DNA of 64,000 bases from Cryptomeria japonica (taxonomy: Eukaryota > Streptophyta > Pinopsida > Cupressales > Cupressaceae), in NCBI RefSeq assembly GCF_030272615.1, contig NC_081412.1, positions 474,801,657 to 474,865,656 of the forward strand. The letters run 5' to 3'. The notes under the pieces are model-generated. The model searched no databases. It was not told the origin of the DNA and saw only the letters and a program-made list of their open reading frames with translations. Shown here in pieces: positions 1-10,621 of this stretch (within the stretch, counting starts at the first letter, position 1; each line of letters opens with the position of its first letter). The translations under genes and the position numbers were made by a program.

Positions 1-222
1 AAATATTCGTTTGATAAAAGGACCACACTGGGGAAGTTTCAAATAGGTGACATGGTTCTTCAATGGAATGCAAGAGGGCAAGACAAAGGGAAGCATAAGA
101 AATTTGAATCATTATGGGTAGGTCCTTCTGTTGTTTGTGATATGAATGGAAAAGCCTCATATTTTCTGCAGACAATGAAAGGTGAGGTACAAGAATTTTT
201 AGTGCATGGACAGTTCCTATAA
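1..222 (+). pseudogene. Ty3/gypsy integrase C-terminal fragment
   Basis: The first 73 codons are open from the window edge to a TAA at 220-222. They encode the end of a Ty3/gypsy integrase, the protein that inserts the cDNA copy into the host genome. Visible landmarks are G-K-F-Q-I-G-D-M-V-L, then KFESLWVGP, which matches the GPY/F module, and a final VHGQFL. In related plant elements the ending usually continues with K-H-Y-F; here a TAA stands where the Lys would be, and the next codons still read H-Y-F-S, so the stop may be a mutation. The rest of pol lies upstream of the window. The lineage (Tat-like or other) cannot be settled from this fragment. Confidence 0.8.
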
Positions 223-750
223 CATTACTTCTCTTAAGTCCATGCACAGTAGGTCTTAATCTGTATATATTTAGGTTTCCTTATAGTGGTTGTTTTTAGG
301 CTTGTGTTTGGTCTATTCTCCAGAGTTTTTGAATTCTTATGTTGATCTTGCAATCAACCATCCCCAGTCGGAGCCGTCATTATCATTGTTTAGAAAATTG
401 GTTATTCTTGTCCCACAGTTGGCTAAAATTCTACAAAAATGTGTTTGACATGGCCTTACTGCCTCTGTGTTTTTTTCGTCAAAGAGGGTTTAAGGTTTTT
501 TGAAAATTTTTAACTCTTCCTATGTTTGAAAACCCCTGTGTTCTATTTCTGCATTACTTTTTCCACTTAAGGAAGGGTCAGTTTATCATGAAAAGTGCCC
601 CCCCATAGGTTTTCCCTAGGTGGTCTTTCAAATATTTTCAAATTTTTTGCCTTTTCCTATGTATTGTTTTAATCTTTGTCGGGCTTCTTAACTATCGTAC
701 AAGTTAAGGTTCATCCTGTGGTGTGCATTGGTTCACTGAGAGAAGATGCC
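223..750 (+). other. Non-coding 3' region of the Ty3 element
   Basis: About 530 bp with no credible ORF lies between the integrase end and the stem-loop array. It is T-rich on the + strand, with runs such as tgtgtttttttcg and a C7 run near 600. I could not identify a polypurine tract or LTR boundary with confidence. It probably belongs to the 3' untranslated region or LTR of the Ty3 element. Confidence 0.4.
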
Positions 751-754
751 CGTG

Positions 755-1960
755 GTTTACCATATGCGAAGTAGCAAAAAGGGTAAGTGGGCCCGGCCAA
801 AGGATGGTACGTCAGCTAAAAATAATGCATCTTGTATTGGATCCAATGGCTCGTGTTGCTTCGTTGGCCCCCAAGATACATGCGACTTACCCTCTGTGAA
901 ATAGTGAAAGAGTTGGTAGGTCCCAGAGGTAAGCATTTCCTTTGGTTAAAGGATGATCAGTTCAAAAAAGATCAATGAATGGCATTGATTCACAACCAAA
1001 AGTTGTCTATGTTTTACCTTTCGCGAAGTAGCGAAAAGGTGGAGGGCTCGGGAAAGGTAGTCACGACAAGGGTAACAGACGAGCAGGTTTCTAAGATCCT
1101 AGGGTTATCATTACTTCGCAAAGAAGAGTTACCCAAGATTTAAACTCTGCAAAATAGCGAAAAGGTCAATGGGCCCAAAGGATAAGCAGGTCACAGTTTT
1201 AAAGGCCAATCAAGTAGGAGTTGATCGGATGACTCGCATGGATTCACAGCAGCAAATCAAACGAAGGTTACTGTTCATGAAATAGCGAAATGATGTGGCA
1301 GTTACATGGTGGATGACATGGTAGGACAGATGGGTTTCTCCGTGGAGAGAAATTGTGACATGTCAGGTGCACGTGGCTCCAAAGAGTAGTAGAGGGCCCG
1401 CCTTGATTCAACTGGTGGTTATATTAAAAATGGTAAAGTTAAAACATGTGGCAGCCTTAGAATGGGGCCCAATGGAGTTATCTAAACAAATAGCTGACTG
1501 CCAAGTGGCATTTATTCGCTAGTGATGAAACAAGGCAAGTGGTTTCTGAGTTGGGGGCCCACTTTGAAGGTCTGAGTGTGTTAAATGTTGTACATCTCGG
1601 GGTGGATCCAATAGTTGTCATTGTTCCACAGCCCGAAGATGCCTGTCGTTTAGCCTTCGTGAAGTGGTGAAAACTGTTAGCAGTCACGGTTGTGCATGGT
1701 TAGTTAAGAAAACTGACAGTCATTATAGGAAGTAAAGATTGATCAAGTGGAAAATGATCTGATGGCCATCTTTGTTTCGCGCGATTCAAGTCCACAAGGT
1801 TTAGTGTTTGCGAAGTAGCGAAAAGAAGATGGGGCCCATCACTAATACACAAGGATCGGAAGGAGTAAAGCCAGTGCAAGTTCCAAGGATCCAACGAACA
1901 TCGTTGCTTCGTGAAAGAAAAGTGCGGGGGTTTTAAGCTCTGCAAAATGGCGAAACAATG
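755..1960 (+). repeat. Array of diverged stem-loop repeats
   Basis: A short module related to TTTCGCGAAGTAGCGAAAAG recurs at about 759-781, 889-912, 1016-1040, 1143-1166, 1270-1290, 1651-1674, 1804-1826 and 1936-1957. Most steps are 115-160 bp. Two subtypes tend to alternate: A (cgcgaagtagcg) and B (ctgcaaaatagcg). Several copies are followed by GGGCCC, and intervening DNA also shares words such as tgcttcg or tacttcg. This suggests a decayed tandem array with a two-part unit of about 250 bp rather than chance similarity. The array lies between the integrase and the extra ORF and may be part of a long LTR or 3' UTR. A role in transcription or RNA folding is possible but unproven. Confidence 0.7.
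1016..1040. other. Best-preserved stem-loop of the array
   Basis: ACCTTTCGC at 1016-1024 pairs with GCGAAAAGGT at 1031-1040 around the loop GAAGTA. The stem is nine paired bases with one bulged A. Other copies keep the loop and inner stem but have lost outer pairs. Confidence 0.7.
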
Positions 1961-2281
1961 AAACAGAGAAAGACTCAGAGAACTTGTGGTCTGTTGGAGC
2001 CTATTTTTGAATTTGATTTGCGAATTCAATTCCGAGGTGATGGCCGAAGCATGTGAGATTAATGCCTCAATTCAATGCCAAGTTGCTGAGCTAGGGTCCA
2101 CATCAATTGAATATTGGCATCATTTCAACAAGTTTGTTGCAAAGGAGCTGGTACAGAGCGAGTTTCTTCAGGCAAATAACCAAGTTTTTTGTGTTTTTTC
2201 TTGCTAGTTGTAGTTTGAAAATTGGTGTTCCTATGTGAATTGCTTCGTTAGAATCCTATGTAAATCTCAATTGATAATTGC

Positions 2282-4253
2282 ATGAATGGGATGGCACCAA
2301 GAAGGGAGTTCACAATGAAGATAAACTACCAACAAAGGAACATATGTGATGACTTCCTGGAACAACTAACCATGCCTACCAATCCTGCAGCAAAAACTAA
2401 GGAATTTGTACTAAAAAACCCTTGTTTAAGAATTGGAGATGGTCTATATGATAAAGGCAATCGGTTAAGGGATCCATAGATAGGGATGTCAGGTTTAGGA
2501 CTTTTCAAGGTAGGTTTTGGTCAGAGACATTCCCCTACCCCATTAAATAGTATATGGGAATTGGATGTGGGAAATCTTATAGTCCTCGGGGTCTTCATGG
2601 ATATAGATTTGTTGACCTGCATTGCACAAAATTATTACCCAATAGCCAAATGTGTTAGGAATACAAAGGGAGCAGCCTTAATTAAGATTAATGATGATAA
2701 GTTCAGGAAGGTTTTTTTAGCTCAGTGAAGTGTCCAATTATTTAGAGCCTATCAACTTTAAGACACTTGGACAAGTCTACAATGTGCAGAGAGGTCACCT
2801 TAGGAGTGGCCCACTGAAAGAGTTTTTTGTCAAGATAGGAGGGTTAACTATTGTAGGCCCTAGTACCATGGAACCCTTCTCCCGAAATTTGTTTACTTTG
2901 AGGGATAAAGGCATGTATTGGGCACTCTGTCAGATTTTTGGAGAAGATGTCGAGAGAAACATGCCAACCCATTATATGCGGATGATAGCATAGATTCTGA
3001 ACCCCTCTCTGGCAATTAGATTTGATTATGCACCTTACCTCACTAATGCAATTCATGAAGGGGTAGTAGGCATAAAAAATGGTAAAGTGGATAGGCCTTT
3101 TGGATGGTACTCCCTTCTTATGCATATGTTTTTATTTAAAGGTGCTGACTATTTTGCTGGTGAAATGGAACTAATAAAGGAAAAAGATAGTGAAGAGATG
3201 CCAGTGAAACTATGGAGCACCATTCTATCCTAGGGTAGAGAAGATGCCAGTTACCTAAAGTTTGATAGGTGCTTTGCATATAAAATTAGGATTCTCTTGT
3301 CTACAGAAAACCCTAGGATTCCTAAGGCTCTCTTAGAATTCCTCAAGCCCAAGGAGTTTGCTGAAGGTATTAAGATTGTTCATAATTGGGGTGATATGTG
3401 ATTTGTACCCTGTTTCTACAGTTTTCAGAATTTATGGTGTTAGAGGCACTCCATATTTATTGCCTTATCAAGTCCCATTGAAGATAGGAATTGCAGAAGT
3501 CTTAAGGCTAATTGGAGGTGTGCAAGAGGTAGAGCTGACAAATAGGGGTAAAGGGACTATTTTCCCAACTGTTACCATGGCTCATCATTTTGTGATCACC
3601 AAAGGTGGCTGGAAGTATTTTTAAGAATTCTTTAAACCATATAGGTTGTCTACTATAGTTTCAAGATTTGCAGACCCTAAAGATTTTTCAATGGCATGTT
3701 TAGAAAGAGAGCAGTATGTAAAGGTAGGCCCCACCAATTTCATTTCCTTGAAGATCTGATTGGGAATGAATTCAATTTGGATGAGCAAGAATTGAGGAAA
3801 GAGAAGTGGGTGGCAGACAAAAGGGCTCTTGATTTCATTCATCAATTTGATAGTAGTTATGACCCTCTTTCTAGTTTTAATGCATTTGAGGAAAAGGTAA
3901 AATTCTTAATTCTTTATTTTGAAGACCTCATGCAAACTTTGAAAGAAAAGAGGGAGGTTATAATGAGAGATGATCCTGATAGGGTTAGAGTGGTTCTAGC
4001 TAAGCCTGGCTTTGCTAAGGCCATCCCACTAGGTGATTATGTAATGCACAAGAAATCAAAATACAGTGTGATGATACCAGTGACTGGTGAGCCTTCTACT
4101 TCAAGAGGGAAAAGGGAAATTGAAAATGTCATAAACATCCAAGCCTCCCCTGAAAGGAAAAGAGTGGGGAAGGAAGTGCAAACCGATGAGGCTCTGTATT
4201 CTCCATCTCAATTCCCCATCCACATAAGAGATGAGCAGGCGGTGGCTGAATAG
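2282..4253 (+). pseudogene. Large extra ORF, N-terminal and middle part
   Basis: Successive open segments at 2282-2479, 2486-2728, 2730-2993, 2994-3400, 3358-3624 and 3696-4253 read as one protein broken by frameshifts and in-frame stops. The text stays protein-like throughout, for example FDYAPYLTNAIHEGVVG, DRPFGWYSLLMHMFLFKGAD, NPRIPKALLEFLKPKEF, and GNEFNLDEQELRKEKWVADK. I recognise no catalytic motif, zinc knuckle, signal peptide or membrane segment. It shares strand with the integrase and begins about 2 kb downstream, so it may be an additional ORF of the same Ty3 element, in an env-like position. Alternatively it is the 5' ORF of a second copy joined through a shared LTR. Function unknown. 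Confidence 0.55.
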
Positions 4254-4319
4254 TTATTACAGTTAGGGAGTCTCGAGGAGATTGCCTACACATATGAAGA
4301 GACATAAGAAGGGATGCCA

Positions 4320-5921
4320 GAAGAGCCACCTAGTGCTGAGATGAACTTGACCAAAGGTAAACTCAAAGGTAAAGAATTACACCCAACTGTCAAGCAAGCC
4401 AGTGAGGAGTTCCTAACTGATAGCAACTTTGCTACAACAAGGGCCTTCCTATAATTTGTATGGAAACAAAATATTGAACAACTTAAGGTGAGATGTGAAA
4501 AAAGGAAGGGTGAGCAGCCTCACAAAGATGTAACTTTGGTGGAGGAAGAGGTAAAGAAATAAATGATTGAAGAATTCAAGGCCATTACTCCTGAACAGGG
4601 AAGAGAGATGGTATCAAAGGCTGGTGTTTTAATCCTCCCTGAGTGGGATATTTCTGATGCTTTGGTACTTGAAGCGGTCAGGAAAGAAACTAAGCCTATG
4701 GAAGGAGTGACATTTAGGAAAGATAATGCTGCTTTAGTCATGTGGTCATTGAAAAAGGATGAAAATAGAAGAAGGAAAGATACCTCAAATTCTAGTTTCC
4801 TGGGAGGTATGATTGTGAAAAGAGTCCAAGATACAAGGGTGGTAGAAGCTGCTAGCATAGTTTTAGAAACTGCAAAATTCAGTGTAGCAGTGGCAGAAAG
4901 AGAGGAAAAGGAGAAGGCTAATCTCCAGTTGAAATTCCAAACAATCTTGAAGGCTTATAATGAGGCCAAAGAGGGAATATCTAATTGAGATAGCATCATT
5001 GCTGGACTTCAGAGTCAGTTGGCAGGACAAAATCATCAAGGTGAGTCCTCTACTCTAATGATAGCTTCTTCACCAGCAGGACCTCCTCCTACAAGTCCTA
5101 TCATAGAATATCCCCCTTCTCCTATGCCTTCTGGTTGCCAATCAGCTGAAACTATTCAACATGAGTTGGAAAAGTTGAAAAAGGCTCAAGCCCTGTTTGC
5201 AAGCAAATATGAGAAAAAGGTAAAAGCTACAATTTTTAAATTTGTTGATTCAGTTAGGGCCTCTATCATGCATACTTCTATGAAGAGGATTCTAAATATT
5301 TTGACTGAATTAAGAGAATATGAGACCACTTTGGAACCAATTCTGAGTAAGTGGATGCCTAGGGGAAAGGAGTTAGAGTTTATGTGTTCATCCCATGTAG
5401 ATGCAAAGGTAAATGACAGTCTCAGATCCACTTGTGAATTCATAAAAGAGATGAATATACACTCAAAAGAAAGGGTAGGTGTGAAGAGAAGAGCCCAACT
5501 GTATAGGAAGGAATATTCGGATCACAAATATGAGTTGTTTCTTGGAGGTTTTGTTGGTCCGACTCAGCTAAAAGAGGAGAAGGCATGGTTGGAAGAGCTG
5601 GACCACAACTTGTCCCAAAGGGTTAATGAAATCATCAACATTGATGACACATCCTTATTTGTCAAGACAATTGAGGAGATTGAAAAGATAAAGTCACACT
5701 AGTGTTTCATAGAAATAGAGATTGGGCAGTTAAGGATCACTTTGAAAAGGCTAGATGGGATGAAGAAGAATATTGTTAGCTTCTCTTGGCCGAGTGATAA
5801 CGTGTTTCAGGAGTGGAAAGACAAATATTCTAGACAAAAAAAAGAAGTTCTAGAATAGTTAAAAGAGGCTATAGAGGAGCAACAAGCTGAAGAAGTCATT
5901 GATATTGAAAAGGACTTGTAA
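4320..5921 (+). pseudogene. Large extra ORF, C-terminal coiled-coil part
   Basis: This continues the preceding ORF in segments 4563-4988, 5019-5702 and 5703-5921, the last ending at TAA 5919-5921. It is rich in Lys and Glu with heptad-like stretches near 4860-4980 (AEREEKEKANLQLKFQ) and 5155-5240 (HELEKLKKAQALFASKYEKK), so coiled coils are likely. A Pro-rich linker (PAGPPPTSPIIEYPPSPMP) separates the two. A long helical-looking region follows to KTIEEIEKIKSH. No enzyme motif is seen. The arrangement of globular N-terminus, linker and coiled-coil C-terminus would suit a structural or capsid-like protein, but this is inference. A LINE insertion begins about 440 bp downstream. Confidence 0.55.
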
Positions 5922-6359
5922 CTGTTTCTTGGAGAACATTGCAATTTGTAACAAACTTTTCTTAGGAATGTCCAAAGCTTGTATGCATCCATGATATTAT
6001 AAATGGATACCATGACTAGTAAAAAAGGGATCACAAGAATTTTGTAAAGAAGCTCTGGAAAAATATATTTAGGGCTTTTTCTAGTTTTAGGCATATTACT
6101 CTGAGTTATGTAATATTTTCAAGAATGAATATGAATATATAGATCAAAGTTTCAAGCCTAAAATTTCTTTATCTTCTGGTGTGCATTCTTTAGTTTGCTG
6201 GTTTCATTTGGATAATTTAGGGTTGTTTGAATGAGCATGGATTATAAGGCAATCTTATAGACATTATTTTTGGCTTTTCTCTTCAGGAGAGGGATTAAAT
6301 GTGCATGAAATATTTCTGTCAGCAAATCAATTGTTTGTTGCTATGAATTTGATGAATTG
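5922..6359. other. Non-coding gap before the LINE
   Basis: About 440 bp, AT-rich, with no coherent ORF on either strand. It contains the junction between the Ty3-related DNA and the truncated LINE. I could not find a convincing LINE target-site duplication or an LTR boundary. Confidence 0.4.
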
Positions 6360-6373
6360 TTCAAGAAACCAAA

Positions 6374-7050
6374 ATGACTAGTTGTAGAGTGGAAAATATC
6401 AAGTTGGTTATTTTCGGGGAGTGTGGTACTCATTGTGCTGATGCTGATGGGGCTTGCGGTCGTATTGGTATTTTGTGGAATCCTAGAAAACTTTTGGGTA
6501 AGATTGTCTTTACCTCTCCTAATCACATTTCCACTAGATTTACTAGTCTATCTGATGGATCGCCTTGGATCATCTCTAATATCTATGCCCCAAATGCGAA
6601 AAGTGCTAGAAATATGTTCTGGTCCTCTATCATTAATGCTAGAATGACTTTCCCAAATGAAAAATGGATTCTATTGGGCGATTTTAATACCCCATTATCT
6701 AGTATGGAAAAGGCTAGTGGAATGCATGTTTTGGATGATAGTAGGCCAGACTTGGCAGATATGATTAATTCTCTTGGTTTGTTAGACCTTGATCTCCTTG
6801 GGGCTAAATTCACTTGGTCCAACAAAAGAAGTGGGGGGGCCTCATCCAAGTCTGAATGGACAGAGGTATTATTTCTCATGACTAGATTTGTAATGCTTCT
6901 TGTAGATTAAATGCATTGTCCAAAATTGGGTCTAATCATTTACCAATATGTCTGAGTATATCCCCTTTGACCAGGAGAAAGGCCTTCCCCTTCAGGTTTG
7001 AGAAGATGTGGCTTTTAGCTCGAGATATTCATGACAATATTTCTAAATGG
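6374..7050 (+). pseudogene. LINE apurinic endonuclease domain
   Basis: The 6374-6910 segment reads GRIGILWNP, then WIISNIYAPNAK, then WILLGDFNTPLS, then LLDLDLLGAKFTWSNKRSGG. These are the usual landmarks of the endonuclease that nicks target DNA in plant L1 LINEs. GDFN contains a catalytic Asp and Asn. After a frameshift near 6865 the + strand continues with NALSKIGSNHLPICLSISP, which supplies the conserved S-N-H-x-P motif. The N-terminal third of the domain, including its first acidic residues, is missing. The copy is inactive. Confidence 0.85.
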
Positions 7051-7558
7051 TAGAATGTTGACATTCAAGGAACTACGATGTTCAGAGTGGCTAAGAAACT
7101 AGCCAATATTAAGTCCAATATCCAACTCTGGAATAAAGTTTCTTTTGGCAATATTTTCCAGATAAATGATAAGCTTAAGAAATATTTAGATTATGTTCAA
7201 TCTTAGATTCAAGATGTGGGGTAGACCCTGTGGTTATGGATAAAGAAGCTGAGTTACTTACCAGGGTTCATGATATCATTTCTAAGGAGGAGGAATTCTG
7301 GAAGTAGAGGTATCCAGACCTTTATGGCTCAAATTCGATGATAGAAACACGAAGTTTTTTCATATGACTACCCTCAAACATAGGGCCTCTAATAGAATCA
7401 ATAATTTTTTTGTGGATCATAGCTGGATTGATAAGGAGGAGGAGTTGAACCAGGAAGCCATTAGATATTTCTACACTCTTCTTTGAGATGATGGCCCTCT
7501 TGATGTTAATGCTCAAGATGAGATCTTGCGGAAGTTTAGATGCACTATTTCCTAGGAA
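7051..7558 (+). pseudogene. LINE ORF2 linker between endonuclease and RT
   Basis: This stretch holds remnants of the helical linker that normally joins the two enzymatic domains, with several stops. Readable pieces include AKKLANIKSNIQLWNKVSFGN (7087-7150). A stop lies immediately before the RT segment at 7556. No separate gene is present. Confidence 0.6.
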
Positions 7559-8680
7559 ATGAACAAGGAGCTAAATAGAATCCCATCTCATGATGAGGTT
7601 AGAGCTGCAACTTTTTCCTTTGAAGGTAATAAAGTTCCGAGCCCTGATGTTTTCCCTATGTTTTGTTTTCAAACTCTTTGGCAAATTATTGGATCAGATG
7701 TTGTGGATGCTGCTAGAGAGTTCTTTGGTTCCAGATCACTTCTTAAGGAATTGAATGCTACCTTTTTTTTCCTGATTGCTAAGAAACCTGATGCCTATTC
7801 CTTTCATGACTTTAGACCCATTAGTTTATGTATCTTGATCTATAAAATGTTTACCAAGATCATTGTGTGTAGGCTTAAAAACTCGCTTCCTTCTTTGATT
7901 TCAAAGGATCATAATTGTTTTGTTCCTGGTAGATCGATTTTGGATTCTATTATTGTTGTCCATGAGAATATTCATTCTTTATCTATCAAAAAAAGTTGGG
8001 CTTCTTGTTGAAGTTGGATCTCCTCAAAGCTTATGATCATGTCAATTGGAATTTTCTGTTTAAAGTGCTCTAAGCCTTTGGTTTTGGTAACCATTTCATC
8101 CAACTTATCAACCAGTATGTTACCACTCCCAAATTTTTATTATGATCAATGGTTCGACATCTAGTTTCTTATCAGCATCAAGGGGTATTAGACAAAGGGA
8201 TTCTCTATCCCCATTCCTCCTTATTCTAATTAGTGAAGTTTTAAGCAAAATTATTCAAAGAGATGTCAGGAAGAGAAATCTGAGGGGTTTGCGGCCTTCA
8301 TCCCAAGCTACTATTTGCTCCCACCAACAATTTGTTTATGATATGTTGATGGGGGAAAATTATATTAAATAATAAAATACTATTAAAGTTATTCTGGATA
8401 CTTATGAGAAAGGGTCGGCGAAAAAAATCAGTCTCTCTAAAAGCTCCATATTCTTCATGAATACTCCTGAGCATAGAAAAATGAAGATTGCCAATATTTT
8501 GGGTTGTAAGATGGGTGTTCTCCCAAATTTGTATTTGGGTTTTCCCTTGTGTGTGGGACCTACCCCAAACTCCTTCTGGTCTAGTTTACTTTATACATTT
8601 CAAAGGAAGGTGGCTGGTTGGAAAGGAGCTTTGTTAAGCCAAGTGAGTAAACTTCAATTAATTAAGGCTTCACTTTAGAA
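7559..8680 (+). pseudogene. LINE reverse transcriptase domain
   Basis: The 7559-8011 segment carries the classic plant LINE RT text: IPSHDEVRAATFSFEGNK, then SFHDFRPISLCILIYKM, then SKDHNCFVPGRSILDSI. A frameshift near 8010 leads into LDLLKAYDHVNW, which holds the first catalytic Asp. The 8142-8372 segment continues with SRGIRQRDSLSPFLLIL and reaches the active-site box at 8331-8351. There the text is F-V-Y-D-M-L-M, where families normally have F-x-D-D, so one catalytic Asp is lost. The 8457-8680 segment gives LPNLYLGFPLCVG and the helical RT connection. With the Asp change and the stops, this enzyme cannot be active. Confidence 0.88.
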
Positions 8681-9682
8681 CCTCCCTATCTATGCTATGA
8701 GTCTATTTAAAATCTCAATCAAATTTGCAGATAGAATGGAAAGTATTCAGAAGTGCTTCCTTTGGTCGGGATCTAAATCCAAGAGTAGGTTTCATTTGAT
8801 TGCTTGGGATCAGGTTTGTTTACCTAGAAATAGGGGAGGCCTCGATATTATACATCTAAGAGAATTTAATAGAGATTTAATGGCTAAGAAGATATGGAGA
8901 TGTCTAAAAGAGAACAATGAATGGACTGATATTTTCAAGGACAAATACCAAATTTATGGCTTCCAAAGAATGCTGGAAAATTATTCCCTCTCGACTTCTG
9001 TCTTTGATCTGTGGAATAACTTCTTCAGGTCCTCTTCTATTATTTCTTAGGGAATCCGATGGGTTCTAGGAAATGGTAGAAACATAAGGTTTTGGGATTA
9101 TTGGTGGACAAGAGAAGGACCTTTGTCTAATTTGGTTTGGGCTTCACAATTCAAACAAAAATGTATTAATCTAATTGGAACTTGGGTTGCGGATTATATC
9201 AATAATGGAGTTTGGGTGGACCTCAGAACCTTGGATGCTTCTCTATCTTCTTTATTTTCTTGGCTGAACCTGATCATCATGCCTTCCTCTCTAGTGGAAG
9301 ATGTAGTTATTTAGAATGGCTCTACTTCAGGATAATTTTTTGTGGCAGATGCTTTTAGAATCATCACCAAGTCTTTTTCTCCTCCCCCTTTTGGGCTAGA
9401 ATTTGGAATAAAATCTTAATTCCTAAAATTAATCTCTTGTTTTGGTTATTCATGCAAAATAAGATCTCTACCATTAATAATCTTTGTAAACGTGGGATCC
9501 CCATCACTAATAGATATTTTTTTATGTAAATAAGAGCCAAAAATGTTGACCATCCACTCTTGCATTGCTCCTATGCTAGGGACATTTGGGCCTTCTTTTT
9601 CAACCTATGAAATTGTAATTGGGTTGCCCCTAAATATATCTAGAACTTCTGGCTCCAATAGAAGTTCCCTTATTACAAGCAT
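8681..9682 (+). pseudogene. LINE RT thumb and zinc-binding region
   Basis: Open pieces at 8697-9050 and 9123-9314 carry text usual downstream of plant LINE RT: IQKCFLWSGSKSKSRFHLIAWDQVCLPRNRGGLDI, cut here by my reading into AWDQVCLPRNRGGLDI and its preceding stretch, then VLGNGRNIRFWDYWW. From 9315 to 9682 the zinc-binding reverse-transcriptase region is badly decayed, with frequent stops and frameshifts. Confidence 0.72.
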
Positions 9683-10470
9683 GTGATTGGTATTCTATGG
9701 AACTTATCCCTACCTCATATTGCTTGGGGTTTGTGGAAGGCAAGAAATAATAGGGTATTTAGAGATATGGAGTCCACTACTCTTGTGGTGGCTATTAGAA
9801 TAAGGAATGCTATTAAGGAAAAATTTCTTAATTATTGTCCTAGTAGGAAAGATGATCCTCCTCTTGAGTTTGGCCAGGAGGAATGGGATACTATCAAGCG
9901 GTGGGAGATAATCTCGAATATATCTATGCCTATTTATTAAATCAAACATACCAAAGAAAATATTTCTTGGAATCCACCCCTTTCAAGGTGGATAAAAATT
10001 AATATCGATGGGGCAACCAAAGGAAATCCTGGGCTCGGTGGCTATGGGGAAGTGGTGACAAACCATTTGGGGTTTTGGTCTCTACAATGACGCTCCCTTT
10101 GGGCATCCAAACTAACCATTTTGCGGAGGCCAATGCCACCGACATAGGAATACACATGGCGAGCAAGAAGGGATTCAAATAGGTCTGGCTAGAGAGTGAT
10201 TTTCTTAACATTGTCAAATGCATTAAGGGATGTATGGTGCCTAGCTGGACTATTTTAAACTTAATCAATGATTTCCTTGAAATGATAGCAAGCCTGGAGG
10301 AATTCAAGATCTTGCATGTTTTCTAGGAAGAAACAAATCAGCAGATCATTTGGCCAACTTGGTGGTGGGTAAAATGGTGGTTAAATGGTGGAGAGGAGAG
10401 GAAACTTTCCCGAAAGCCCTGTGTGACCTGGCAAGAAATGATGCTAAGATCTTCAAGCTTTCCAATTAAA
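9683..10470 (+). pseudogene. LINE C-terminal RNase H domain
   Basis: The 9683-9940 segment ends the linker (LPHIAWGLWKARNNRVFRD). After a frameshift the RNase H start KINIDGATKGNPGLGG follows at about 9994-10041, carrying the first catalytic Asp of the D-G-A motif. Fragments of the remaining domain follow in shifting frames, including ADHLANLVVGKMV near 10340, which corresponds to the conserved A-D-x-L-A element. RNase H removes the RNA strand during LINE copying. The reading ends in DAKIFKLSN at a TAA near 10470. Confidence 0.75.
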
Positions 10471-10621
10471 TTTATGATGAAATATTATGATGGGATGGGA
10501 GTCGTTGGGATGGTATTTTGAATTTTTAACACTTTGAGAAGTGTTATAACTTTCAGTTTGCCTTGTTTCTAGTTTTCTTTCCTCCTAGTTTTTCTGGAAT
10601 CTCTGATTTCCTCGAGCTTTA

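Larger units (their letters stand above)
6360..10480 (+). mobile_element. 5'-truncated L1-type LINE, ORF2 region
   Basis: One coding strand holds, in order, an apurinic endonuclease domain, a LINE reverse transcriptase, a thumb and zinc-binding region, and an RNase H domain. This is the architecture of plant L1-type LINEs, which copy themselves by target-primed reverse transcription. The endonuclease starts mid-domain at GRIGILWNP, with no recognisable ORF1 upstream, so the copy is 5' truncated. At least ten stops and frameshifts interrupt it. Its insertion separates the Ty3-related block from the downstream ORF block. Confidence 0.85.

Noticed and set aside
1478-2029. Minus-strand ORFs opposite the stem-loop array
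   Set aside because: They run across the repeat modules and have no protein-like conservation between copies.
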